From: UMGS1052 sp045532035
Lineage (GTDB): Bacteria; Bacillota; Clostridia; Oscillospirales; CAG-382
DNA: 25,116 nucleotides
Assembly: GCA_045532035.1 (NCBI GenBank)
Contig: JAZSFD010000064.1
Span: 1 to 25,116 of the forward strand
Direction: 5' to 3'
Made by a program: the position numbers and the translations under genes. Within the stretch, counting starts at the first letter, position 1. Each line of letters starts with the position of its first letter. This document shows positions 6,477 through 13,551 of this stretch, piece after piece. The notes under the pieces are model-generated. The model saw nothing but the letters and a program-made list of their open reading frames with translations, did no database searches and was not told where the DNA came from.

Positions 6477-9400
6477 TTATGCTTCTTCGGGTTCGGGCTG
6501 AAGAACGATAACTACAGCGTTTTTATCGCCCCACTTATCGGCAATCTGATCTGCCGCATCGTAATCACAAGTAACCTTTGAACCCTTGAGGTTTCCGAGC
6601 GGGAGACCGAGAGTCTGAATGTAGATGTTTTTGTCTTCTGTTTCTGTTGAGTTGCTGGGAAGATTCAGAAGATAACCCGAGCACTTGTTGAACACATTGT
6701 ATTCGGTGAGCTGATCGGTGTTTGTAGAAAGCGACGAGCCGCAGTATGCATAACCTGTTCTGTAACGTGTGGTCGAACCCCAACCGTAGCCGGATTCGTT
6801 GAGAATGTTATATGCAGAATGTACATCCTTGGTATACTTTGTGGCTGCGGGAGCTGTGGGAGTTGTTCCGTTGCCGGGAGAGTTATAGAACTCGATGCCC
6901 CAGAAGCAGTATTCCATGAGGTTTTCGTAATATCTTACACCCTGCTGGATACAAGCCGAGCCGTCTGAGAACTGATGGGTGACGGCGGTGTCATAGATCT
7001 GATAGATCCAGCAGTTTTCGACGATATAACCGTCGCACGAGCCGTAAATTTCAACAGCGTTACCATAGTTTACGGGCTTTCCGTTTCCGCGGAAGTCGAG
7101 CGAAAGAATCGATCCGCCGATCCAGGAATAGATACAGTTGGTAACTGTTCTGTTCTTGCATCCGCCTGCACCGCCCATGCCGTGACCACCGGTAAATTTG
7201 AAGGAAATGTTATCGATGATGACATCATTGCCCTTGCCCGAGACGATGGTAACATTTTCGCCGATCTCAATTGACTTGAAACGTGATCCGGGGTTGCCCT
7301 TGTCGGAATAAAGGAAGAGATCCTTTCCGACTCTCATGCCGGGATTTGTGTCGTTGGAAAGTACAGAATAGAACTGGAGATCGCTGTTCATGTCCTGAAC
7401 ACCCTTGAAATCGAAGAGGTTATAGTTCATGATCCAGCCGTAGGTCTCATTATATGTGTCGTCGGTATAGTCCTGAAGATCGTGGTCAAAGCCGATAACG
7501 CCTACATTGTTGAGATCGTCCTTACATCTCCAGACATTTGGCCATTGGGTTTCTTCCCAAAGATTTGGATCTGCATAGTTCTTCTTGGACTGCATGATGA
7601 TAGGCTTGGGACCCTCACCGTAAGAACCGATGACAAGACCGTTTGTTGCTGCAGAAATGGTTCCGCGATAAACTCCGCCACGTTCAAAGAGGAAGGCTGT
7701 TCCTGCTTTCGGGAATCTTAGCTTCTTGTAGAGTCCCGCGATAGTCTTTACAGCTGTTTCGGGGGATTTGCCGTCGTTGTCATCATTACCGTTCTTTTCG
7801 GAAATATAATAAGCTTCTTTTATCTTGTCGCCATAGATATCAGCTGTGTTGGGAGTGTTGATAATATCCTTCTTCAACTGCTGAGAGATGGTGTCGATAC
7901 CGCGAAGAATAGCATCGGCGGAAAGGGATTTGCTCTGTTCGTAAAGGGAGATGGTGTATTCCTTGGCGGTGGTGCCGGTGAGTACATATTCTGTCTCTTT
8001 CGCAACCGATGTCCATGCAACTCCTTCAGGATTGCACGCCGCAAGAATCTGGCCGTTTGCCCAATGGCTTGCGGAATCCGCAAAGCTTACAGCACCTGCG
8101 TTTCCTGTGGGATTTCTGCCGAGGAAGCGGTTGACCATTGTCACGACTTCAGCTCTTGTGATGCTGTTGTCGGGACGGAAGGTACCATCTTCGTAACCTG
8201 TGACAACTCCCGAGGAAATGGCATAGCTTATCGCTCCGCGGAAGGGATTTCTCGAATCAACATCAGAAACGGCACAAGCTTTGTTGCCGCGTTTGTGACG
8301 CCGACATTGCCGATCTCATAAATAAGCTGAACGAATTCGCCTCTTGTAATGTTTGCAGTGGGATCAAGCTTTGTTCCGCTGGCATCGCAAAGAAGCTCAA
8401 GGAAGCCGAGTCTTTCAAAGAAACCGACATACGATTCATACCAAGCTCCGTCGGGAACATCGTCAAAATTGGATGTAACCTTGCCCTTGATGAGATTTTC
8501 GTCAACAAGAACTTGGGAAAGAAGGGTGATGGCCTCTGCCTTTGTCATTTTGTTCTGTGGACGGAAGGTGCCGTCTTCATAGCCTGCAACATAGTTTGCG
8601 TTTTTGTTGACGGAAATGGCAAGCGATGTCGAAACCGAAATTTCGTTTTTACCTGCCGAGAGCTGATATATACCGTTTTCAGCGGTCTTTGTTGCGCCGT
8701 TTATTGTAATGCTTGTGGCGGGAACACCGTATTTGTCACAAACAAGGAAGCCCTTGAGATTTGCACCGTCAAACTGAGGCTCACAATAGCCGCATGAAAT
8801 TTTGATGATGTAATCAGCGGAGTTTGCAGGGAGAAGTGCCGCAAGAGCGTCGTTGTTTGACATGACGATCTTTTTGCCGGTAACTTTACCTGCGCCGACC
8901 GAAATGTTTCCGATCTCGCCATTCTTGAGAGTGAGAACGATGCTTCCGTTGACAGTGGCGCCGGCATCGGGACCTACAACAAGATTAGCGATCTTTCCGC
9001 CTTCGATATTGGTGATGACATTGCCGTTTGCGGTGACTGCAAGAGAACCTGCTGTGAGAGTTTCAATGCTTCCGCCGCTAACTGCAAGCTCGGTGTTGCC
9101 GTTGGTGGTACCTGCAACATTACCGTTTACGAGGTTTGCGACATTGCCGCCGGCAACCTTGACAAAACCTCCGCCGTTGATAGTGTAACCGTTAACAGCA
9201 CCCGACGCGATGGTTGTGAAAGTGCCCGAGTCAACCGAGATGAGACCGAGCTGACCGTCGCTCTTACCGACTGCAATCGAGGGTGGGTTGCGGTATTCAA
9301 TGCGGTTGCTTTCATTGGGTACATAGATAGTTGCGTGGTATGTGTCGAATTCATTGTCTGTGGTGAAATTGTAACCGTTGGTGAGAAGGAACGCGTTTTC

Positions 9401-9804
9401 ATCCATACGGAGGTTTACAAAATCAAGAAGAATATCGGCCGCAAGGTTCACTTCGGGGACGGGAGCTTCTGCTGTACCGGTGAAATCAAGAAGATTTCCC
9501 GAAGATTTTGTTCCGATACCTTCGATGATAAGTTCGCCTCTGCCTGAGGCGTCCTTGAAGTCAGCGAGCTTTGCTGTACCGGTGAAGATGATAGTGCCTC
9601 CCTCGGTGCCGAGGGCTACGACAGCCTCGTTAAAGGTGCATAGGATTTGCCCTCATAGTTCATTTTGCCGAAGCCCGAAACAAGCGCTATGCGCTGTCCG
9701 CCCATTTCGAGCACCTGAGCATCTGCAGCGAACGCCGTGAAAGGCACAAGGCAGACGATCATGAGCAAAGCCATAAGAGCCGCAACGATTCTTTTGGTTC
9801 TCAT
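6477..9804 (-). CDS. Exported SLH-domain beta-solenoid surface protein, frame interrupted twice
   Basis: Three open stretches join into one gene of 1110 codons if one base is restored at about 9635-9640 and one at about 8278-8282; 3328 bases plus 2 gives a whole number of codons. The start is the ATG at 9804 after AAAGGAG, followed by a signal peptide (MRTKRIVAALMALLMIV...AFAA). Next comes a segment with LGTEGGTIIFTG and then glycine-rich repeats of about 25-30 residues (GGSIETL, GGKIANL, NGEIGNI) typical of a beta-solenoid. SLH motifs sit in the middle (GYEDGTFRPQN, the ITRGEFVQLI unit, GYEDGTFRPDN, a partial fourth). The C-terminal part (7820-6477) resembles a right-handed parallel beta-helix with a GTAFLFERGGVYRG start. 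SLH domains bind secondary wall polymers. The beta-helix may be a polysaccharide-binding or lyase domain; no catalytic residues could be assigned. Confidence 0.85.
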
Positions 9805-9832
9805 AGTTTTTTCTCCTTTAAGAAATATAGCT

Positions 9833-9857
9833 GAAAACTGCCGTATAGGGAGTTTTC
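9833..9857 (-). other. Hairpin in the 5' leader of the surface-protein gene
   Basis: GAAAACT (9833-9839) and AGTTTTC (9851-9857) form a 7-bp inverted repeat with an 11-base loop between promoter and ribosome binding site. It may stabilise the message, but there is no match to a known riboswitch. Confidence 0.35.
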
Positions 9858-9866
9858 CACGAAAAC

Positions 9867-9895
9867 ATCGTATCACATATACAACAAAATAGCAA
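9867..9895 (-). promoter_or_regulatory. Putative promoter of the SLH surface-protein gene
   Basis: On the minus strand TTGCTA (9890-9895) and TACGAT (9867-9872) are separated by 17 bases, each matching consensus at four of six positions. It lies 62 bases before the ATG at 9804. Confidence 0.5.
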
Positions 9896-10188
9896 GAAAA
9901 AAGTTTTTGTTTTTCGTCAATATTAACATTTTTGTGCATATCATGCAAAATGAACATATGGCAATAGGGCATTGTGACCTAAAGATTGAAGATAATAAAA
10001 GAAGCGGGTTTTGATCGCCTTATGACCAAAGATCTCTCTTGCGAATAATATAACAATGAGAAAAGCGCGTGTGTTCTGTCTTGAATCGTCTTTTCTCAAA
10101 AAATCGTTTTCGTTTTTCGGCGACAAGGAATAATCAAGCAAAAACAGGCAAGAATAGAAGCAGAAAAACGCGAAAGGGAGAAATCAAA
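9896..10188. other. Spacer between the surface-protein promoter and mazF, no gene seen
   Basis: This is the region where a cognate antitoxin gene would be expected. The longest ATG-started plus-strand frame I noticed reads MRKARVFCLESSF and stops after 25 codons (10056-10133), with no ribosome binding site and no ribbon-helix-helix pattern. No convincing promoter for mazF was found; TTGTGA at 9972 has no properly spaced -10. Confidence 0.5.
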
Positions 10189-10563
10189 GTGAGTGTAAAA
10201 CGAGGAGATATATATTATGCTGATCTGAGTCCTGTTGTTGGCTCTGAACAAGGCGGAATACGACCGGTACTTATCATACAGAATGATATCGGCAATAAAT
10301 TCAGTCCCACCGTCATCGCCGCCGCCATTACCAGTAAGACCGACAAAAGCAAGCTCCCCACCCATATCGATGTTTACGCCGAAAAATACGGTCTTGCCCG
10401 TGATTCGGTGATACTTCTTGAACAGATACGCACCATTGATAAAAGGCGCCTGAAGGAAAAAATGGGTCACCTTGACGAAGATCTTATGAATCGGGTCAAC
10501 AACGCCATAACAGTAAGCTTCGGTCTTGAGGAGCCTGTGCCTGCACAGCAGTTTATCGGATAA
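10189..10563 (+). CDS. mazF: MazF/EndoA-type mRNA interferase toxin
   Basis: The GTG at 10189 is used because AAGGGAG lies 8 bases upstream and because the product (MSVKRGDIYYADLSPVVG...) then lines up from its first residues with Bacillus EndoA; length is 124 aa. SEQGGIRPVLIIQNDIGN is the family signature. R25 and T48, the catalytic pair of EndoA, fall at the same positions here. The family cuts single-stranded RNA at short sequences such as UACAU, giving growth arrest. No antitoxin gene is next to it on either side, so either the antitoxin is elsewhere or it is too divergent to recognise. A strong terminator follows, so it is a single-gene unit. Confidence 0.93.
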   Translation: MSVKRGDIYYADLSPVVGSEQGGIRPVLIIQNDIGNKFSPTVIAAAITSKTDKSKLPTHIDVYAEKYGLARDSVILLEQIRTIDKRRLKEKMGHLDEDLMNRVNNAITVSFGLEEPVPAQQFIG

Positions 10564-10566
10564 AAT

Positions 10567-10612
10567 AAAGCTTCCGGGCAAAAAGTTTTTTGTCCGGAAG
10601 CTTTTTGTTTTC
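10567..10612 (+). terminator. Terminator of mazF
   Basis: AAAGCTTCCGG-G-CAAAAA pairs with TTTTTG-T-CCGGAAGCTTT, followed by TTGTTTT, starting 4 bases after the mazF stop. Confidence 0.9.
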
Positions 10613-10620
10613 CAAAACTG

Positions 10621-10650
10621 TTGACTTTTTCCGCGATAGGTGTGTATAAT
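10621..10650 (+). promoter_or_regulatory. Promoter of the SGNH hydrolase gene
   Basis: TTGACT (10621-10626) and TATAAT (10645-10650) with an 18-base spacer, immediately after the mazF terminator. It predicts a 5' leader of about 125 bases with no structure I could assign to a known riboswitch. Confidence 0.8.
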
Positions 10651-10782
10651 GGAGAAAAGGTATTTTAGGAAGGCATTGATTACAAAAAATACAAAAATAA
10701 CAGCTTTAAGGTCAACAACCCCGGAGATTTCTCGCTCAAGCTTGAAAAAAGCCGGAATAATATAAATAAAGGAGATCTGAAA

Positions 10783-11496
10783 ATGATAAATTCCAAAAAA
10801 TTCTACGACCGCGTTTCGGGCAAGCTTCCCCTTGCCCAAAACGGTTCGGTAAACATCGTTTTCCTCGGTGACAGTGTGACTCACGGATGCTTCTCGTCAG
10901 GCTATGGCATTATCGGGCACGACAGATTTGCCTCATATACAATGAAGTTCCACAAGATGCTCTCTGTGCTTTTTCCGAACACTGTCTTTAATATCATCAA
11001 TTCCGGCATCGGCGGCGGTACTGCAACGACCGGTCTCGAACGCTTCGACAGAGATGTAATCGCTTATCACCCCGATCTTGTAGTGGTTTCGTTCGGTCTT
11101 AACGACCACGGAGATCTGAAGGGAAATCTTGTATCACTCGGAAAGATTTTTGACAGGCTCAATGTGCTCGATATTCCTTGTGTTTATCTTTCTGAAAACA
11201 TGATGAACACCTCTCTTGCGGACGATATTGAACAGGCGGCAGGAAGATTCGTGGACTATGCAAAGGTTACGGCGGTGCTCCAGACAGACGGCACCATGGA
11301 CAATCTTTTCGAAAGCTATATGGCGCTTGCAAGATCCAAGGGTGTCACAGTCTGCGATGTTTACGGCAAATGGAAGAAGCTTCATGAGTGCGGGGCAGAT
11401 ATTACAATGCTGCTCGCCAACCGTATAAATCATCCTATTCGTGAAATGCACGACTTCACGGCGTTCAGCCTCATAAACACACTGTTTTTTGAATAA
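10783..11496 (+). CDS. SGNH/GDSL-family hydrolase (probable esterase)
   Basis: The 237-aa protein has the SGNH blocks: GDSVTHG with the catalytic Ser (S31), GIGGGTATTGLERF with the block II Gly, and FGLNDHG with the block III Asn (N107). RINHPIREMH with the likely catalytic His (H217) is at the C-terminus. The usual Asp three residues before that His is not present (the local sequence is NRINH). No signal peptide is seen, so it acts in the cytosol, probably removing acetyl or other acyl groups from a sugar or small ester; the substrate is unknown. AAAGGAG lies 8 bases before the ATG. The frame stays open 38 codons upstream, but that part has no start or ribosome binding site. Confidence 0.85.
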   Translation: MINSKKFYDRVSGKLPLAQNGSVNIVFLGDSVTHGCFSSGYGIIGHDRFASYTMKFHKMLSVLFPNTVFNIINSGIGGGTATTGLERFDRDVIAYHPDLVVVSFGLNDHGDLKGNLVSLGKIFDRLNVLDIPCVYLSENMMNTSLADDIEQAAGRFVDYAKVTAVLQTDGTMDNLFESYMALARSKGVTVCDVYGKWKKLHECGADITMLLANRINHPIREMHDFTAFSLINTLFFE

Positions 11497-11583
11497 TCAC
11501 TGAATTTTTTGCCGAAAAAGATCGTTTTTTAATCAAAAAGACTGTTCGTGTTTGCATAATTTACCTTATTTTCAATAAAATCC

Positions 11584-11612
11584 TTGACATAATTGCAAAA
11601 ATATAATAGAAT
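11584..11612 (+). promoter_or_regulatory. Promoter of the DUF1292 gene
   Basis: TTGACA (11584-11589), a 17-base spacer and TAGAAT (11607-11612). A small hairpin (GAGGGC-GAAG-GCTCTC, one G-U pair) follows in the leader near 11635-11650, before AGGAGGT. Confidence 0.8.
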
Positions 11613-11678
11613 AATAATACAGAAAAGATACATAGAGGGCGAAGGCTCTCAATAACAGGAAAACAGGAGGTCCGCACC

Positions 11679-11984
11679 ATGGCAGATATGGATCAGATTT
11701 TTACCCTCACAGATGAAGAGGGCAACGAAAGTCAGTTTGAACTGATCGGCAATCTTGATATAAACGGCAACACATATGTCGCTCTCGTTCCCGTTGACAA
11801 CAACAGCGAAGAGGAAGAATATGTTATCCTCAAGGTTGAAGAAGACGAAAACGGCGAGGAATTCCTTGTCACCATCGATGATGACGATGAATTTGACGAA
11901 GTGGCAGATGCCTTCGAGGATGAGTTTATGTCCGAGTTTGACTATGACGCAGCCGAAGAATCGGAAGAGTCTGACGCCGAATAA
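11679..11984 (+). CDS. DUF1292 family acidic protein (YrzB-like)
   Basis: The 101-aa protein matches the DUF1292 pattern: FTLTDEEGNESQFELIGNLDINGNTYVALVPVD followed by EEEYVILKVEEDENGEEFLVTIDDD. The N-terminal two thirds look like a small beta-rich domain, and the last 35 residues are almost all Asp, Glu and Ser. It is soluble, has no signal peptide and no catalytic motif. Members occur throughout Firmicutes, often near ireB-ruvX or alaS; here that neighbourhood is absent and the gene stands alone with its own promoter. Function is not established. The start is the ATG at 11679 after AGGAGG. Confidence 0.88.
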   Translation: MADMDQIFTLTDEEGNESQFELIGNLDINGNTYVALVPVDNNSEEEEYVILKVEEDENGEEFLVTIDDDDEFDEVADAFEDEFMSEFDYDAAEESEESDAE

Positions 11985-11999
11985 TCGGTAGGGTACATT
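11971..11999 (+). promoter_or_regulatory. Possible promoter of the downstream structured RNA
   Basis: CTGACG (11971-11976) and TACATT (11994-11999) with a 17-base spacer, overlapping the end of the DUF1292 gene. It would place a transcription start at about 12004-12007, where the closing stem of the RNA begins. The spacer contains the palindrome CCGA-ATAA-TCGG. Confidence 0.35.
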
Positions 12000-12001
12000 T
12001 T

Positions 12002-12200
12002 CCTGCTGAGTTTGTGATTATCCGGTCATATAAACCCACATTTAGAATTTGGAGTCTGAAAATAGTTTTCGCAGGCAGGTATGCAGACCTCCCGATCCTC
12101 CCGCTCCCCGGACATCGAGCCGGCAAAGACCGGAGTCCATCGGATGCTGGTAGCACAAAGCCGTGAATAGGACACCACCTTGCGTGAGCAGGGTTTCTTC
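12002..12200 (+). ncRNA. ssrS: Probable 6S RNA
   Basis: This non-coding stretch can fold into one long interrupted hairpin of about 190 bases. The closing stem is CCTGCT (12002-12007) with AGCAGG (12187-12192). Inside, GGAGTCT pairs with AGGACACC, ACC with GGT and ATCC with GGAT. The apical part is GGAC/GTCC around CCGG-CAAAGA-CCGG. A large unpaired region between the closing stem and the next helix resembles the 6S central bubble. On the 3' side, AAAGCC...GACAC...CACCTTG resembles the corresponding part of E. coli 6S RNA. 6S RNA mimics an open promoter and traps housekeeping RNA polymerase. Ends are approximate, and the identification comes from fold and recollection, not from a covariance search. 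Confidence 0.55.
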
Positions 12201-12253
12201 TGTCGGGTAACACGGCCCCGCGGGGTTTTGTTGATTTTCATCAATAAAAATAG

Positions 12254-12292
12254 AAAAGCTGTTCTCCCCGGAGGGCAGCTTTTTGTGTTTGT
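12254..12292 (+). terminator. Rho-independent terminator after the structured RNA
   Basis: AAAAGCTGTTCTC pairs with GAGGGCAGCTTTT (two G-U pairs) across loop CCCG, followed by TTGTGTTTG. It probably ends the DUF1292/6S transcription unit. A shorter GC hairpin (around CCCCGCGGGG, about 12215-12227, followed by TTTTG) could be an earlier stop. Confidence 0.8.
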
Positions 12293-12314
12293 GAATGTCG
12301 CCTCGGATAAAAAG

Positions 12315-12347
12315 ACAAAAAACAAGACCGCAGTGAACTGCGGTCTT
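12315..12347 (-). terminator. Terminator of the rpsF-ssb-rpsR operon
   Basis: AAGACCGCAGT (12324-12334) and ACTGCGGTCTT (12337-12347) form a perfect stem. On the minus strand it is followed by GTTTTTTGTC, 15 bases after the rpsR stop. Confidence 0.88.
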
Positions 12348-12362
12348 TCTTTGAAGCTTAAA

Positions 12363-12605
12363 TTAGTCGCTGATGTAAGGAATTACAGCGATGTGACGAG
12401 CTCTCTTGATAGCCTCTGTGAGTTCTCTCTGATGCTTTGCGCAGGTACCTGTGATTCTTCTGGGAAGAATCTTGGATCTTTCGGAGAGATATTTGTGAAG
12501 CTTTACAGCGTCCTTGTAATCGATGAATTCAACTTTGTCAGCGCAGAAGTTACAAACCTTTTTCTTCTTGTGGTTTTTGAACTGCTTCTGTGTATCCTTA
12601 TCCAT
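12363..12605 (-). CDS. rpsR: 30S ribosomal protein S18
   Basis: The 80-aa protein shows the S18 pattern: a basic N-terminus with KKKKVCNFC, then FIDYKDAVKLHKYLSERSKILPRRITGTCAKHQRELTEAIKRARHIAVIPY. CNFC and the later TCAKH suggest the zinc-binding form of S18. It binds S6 on the 30S platform. It is the third gene of rpsF-ssb-rpsR, the usual bacterial order. AGGAGGT precedes the ATG at 12605. Confidence 0.97.
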   Translation of the reverse strand: MDKDTQKQFKNHKKKKVCNFCADKVEFIDYKDAVKLHKYLSERSKILPRRITGTCAKHQRELTEAIKRARHIAVIPYISD

Positions 12606-12643
12606 GATAACTACCTCCTGTTATAAATTTCTTGACTTCCGAA

Positions 12644-13096
12644 TCAGAACGGAAGATCATCGTCGGAAGAAACTTCGACGAAAGCCGCGTCGGGGATTCC
12701 GGCGCCTTCAGATGTTTTTGCCGCAGGCGGCTCTCCGTAATAAGTTCCTGTCGAGCGAGGCTGAGAATCAGTCTTGCGTTCAACAAAAGAAACTTCATCG
12801 GCAACAACCTCGACAGTATAGCGCTTCTGACCGTTCTGGTCGGTCCAGTTTCTCGATTGAATCGAACCGCAGACAAGAATGGGCTTGCCCTTGGAGAAAT
12901 ACTGGCAGACAAATTCAGCAGACTGTCTCCAGGCAACGATATCGATGAAATCTGCCTGAGGAGCTTCGCCGTCTCTTGTGAATCTGCGTCCGACAGCAAT
13001 GCGGAAAGAAGTAACGCTTATTCCGTTGGGGGTTTTCTTGAGTTCGGGATCTGCGACAAGATTTCCAATAAGAATTACCTTGTTAAGACTTGCCAT
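12644..13096 (-). CDS. ssb: Single-stranded DNA-binding protein
   Basis: The 150-aa protein starts MASLNKVILIGNLVADPEL, followed by the OB-fold features TSFRIAVGRRF, DFIDIVAWRQSAEFVCQYFSKG, ILVCGSIQSRNWTDQNGQKRYTVEVVADEV (residues 1-105). A disordered linker follows, ending in the acidic tip DDDLPF that recruits repair and replication partners. It coats single-stranded DNA during replication, recombination and repair. It lies between rpsF and rpsR, the standard place for the main ssb copy. Confidence 0.97.
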   Translation of the reverse strand: MASLNKVILIGNLVADPELKKTPNGISVTSFRIAVGRRFTRDGEAPQADFIDIVAWRQSAEFVCQYFSKGKPILVCGSIQSRNWTDQNGQKRYTVEVVADEVSFVERKTDSQPRSTGTYYGEPPAAKTSEGAGIPDAAFVEVSSDDDLPF

Positions 13097-13118
13097 TTGA
13101 AAAAACCACCTTTCGGAA

Positions 13119-13412
13119 TTACTTGTCGGTTCTTACTACGATCGAACGAAGAACGCCGTCGGTGATGTTGTAAATACGGCAGAGCTCTGCGGGGAACGCA
13201 GGAGCGGAAGCGAAGTTTACAACAACGTAATAACCTTCTGTGTAGTCATCGATGAGATAAGCAAGCTTTCTCTTGCCCCATTCATCGATCTTTTCGATGG
13301 TTCCGTTCTGTGCGATGAGACCTGTGAATTTTTCAACGAGAGCCTTTGTGGCATCTTCGGAAAGTTCAGGGTTCAGGACAAAAACGGTTTCGTACTTGTT
13401 GATGAGTTCCAT
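13119..13412 (-). CDS. rpsF: 30S ribosomal protein S6
   Basis: The ATG at 13412 (MELINKYETVFVLNPEL) is preferred to one 33 bases upstream because AGGAGGTG lies 8-9 bases before it and because family members begin here; the product is 97 aa. The ferredoxin-like fold elements are visible: YETVFVLNPELSEDATKALVEKF, KRKLAYLIDDYTEGYYVVVNF and NITDGVLRSIVVR. S6 pairs with S18 in the 30S platform, and the S6:S18 complex regulates this operon in many bacteria. Confidence 0.97.
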   Translation of the reverse strand: MELINKYETVFVLNPELSEDATKALVEKFTGLIAQNGTIEKIDEWGKRKLAYLIDDYTEGYYVVVNFASAPAFPAELCRIYNITDGVLRSIVVRTDK

Positions 13413-13437
13413 TTTTTGCACCTCCTTTTGGACATAA

Positions 13438-13490
13438 GACTCCAAAGCTTTTGTTTGGAGTAAGGAGAAAGATTGCTTTTCAATCTTTCA
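13438..13490 (-). promoter_or_regulatory. Two-hairpin leader of the rpsF operon
   Basis: In the transcript order, GAAAGATTG/CAATCTTTC (13467-13489, 9 bp, loop AAAAG) is followed by ACTCCAAA/TTTGGAGT (13439-13461, 8 bp). The second stem sits about 17 bases before the rpsF ribosome binding site. This is where the S6:S18 autoregulatory element is often found, but its characteristic CCG bulge is not seen. Confidence 0.5.
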
Positions 13491-13499
13491 CGAATATCT

Positions 13500-13528
13500 A
13501 TTATATATGATAAAAATCAATTTGTCAA
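13500..13528 (-). promoter_or_regulatory. Promoter of rpsF-ssb-rpsR
   Basis: On the minus strand TTGACA (13523-13528) and TATAAT (13500-13505) are perfect consensus hexamers with a 17-base spacer, fitting a highly expressed ribosomal operon. Confidence 0.95.
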
Positions 13529-13551
13529 TAGGTTTTGGGATTTATTTTCAC

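Noticed and set aside
8270..8290. Programmed -1 frameshifting in the surface-protein gene
   Set aside because: No XXXYYYZ slippery heptamer in the right phase (ACAAAGC does not fit) and no stable downstream structure; a missing base explains it more simply.
10056..10133. 25-codon frame before mazF as an antitoxin
   Set aside because: Too short, no ribosome binding site, no DNA-binding motif.
10649..10765. 38-codon frame MEKRYFRKALITKNTK before the SGNH gene
   Set aside because: Its ATG is inside the TATAAT -10, so it would not be on the transcript from that promoter, and no ribosome binding site precedes it.
12018..12626. Open frames in 12026-12626 (up to 148 codons) across the structured RNA and rpsR
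   Set aside because: They run through terminators and antisense to rpsR, with no protein resemblance.
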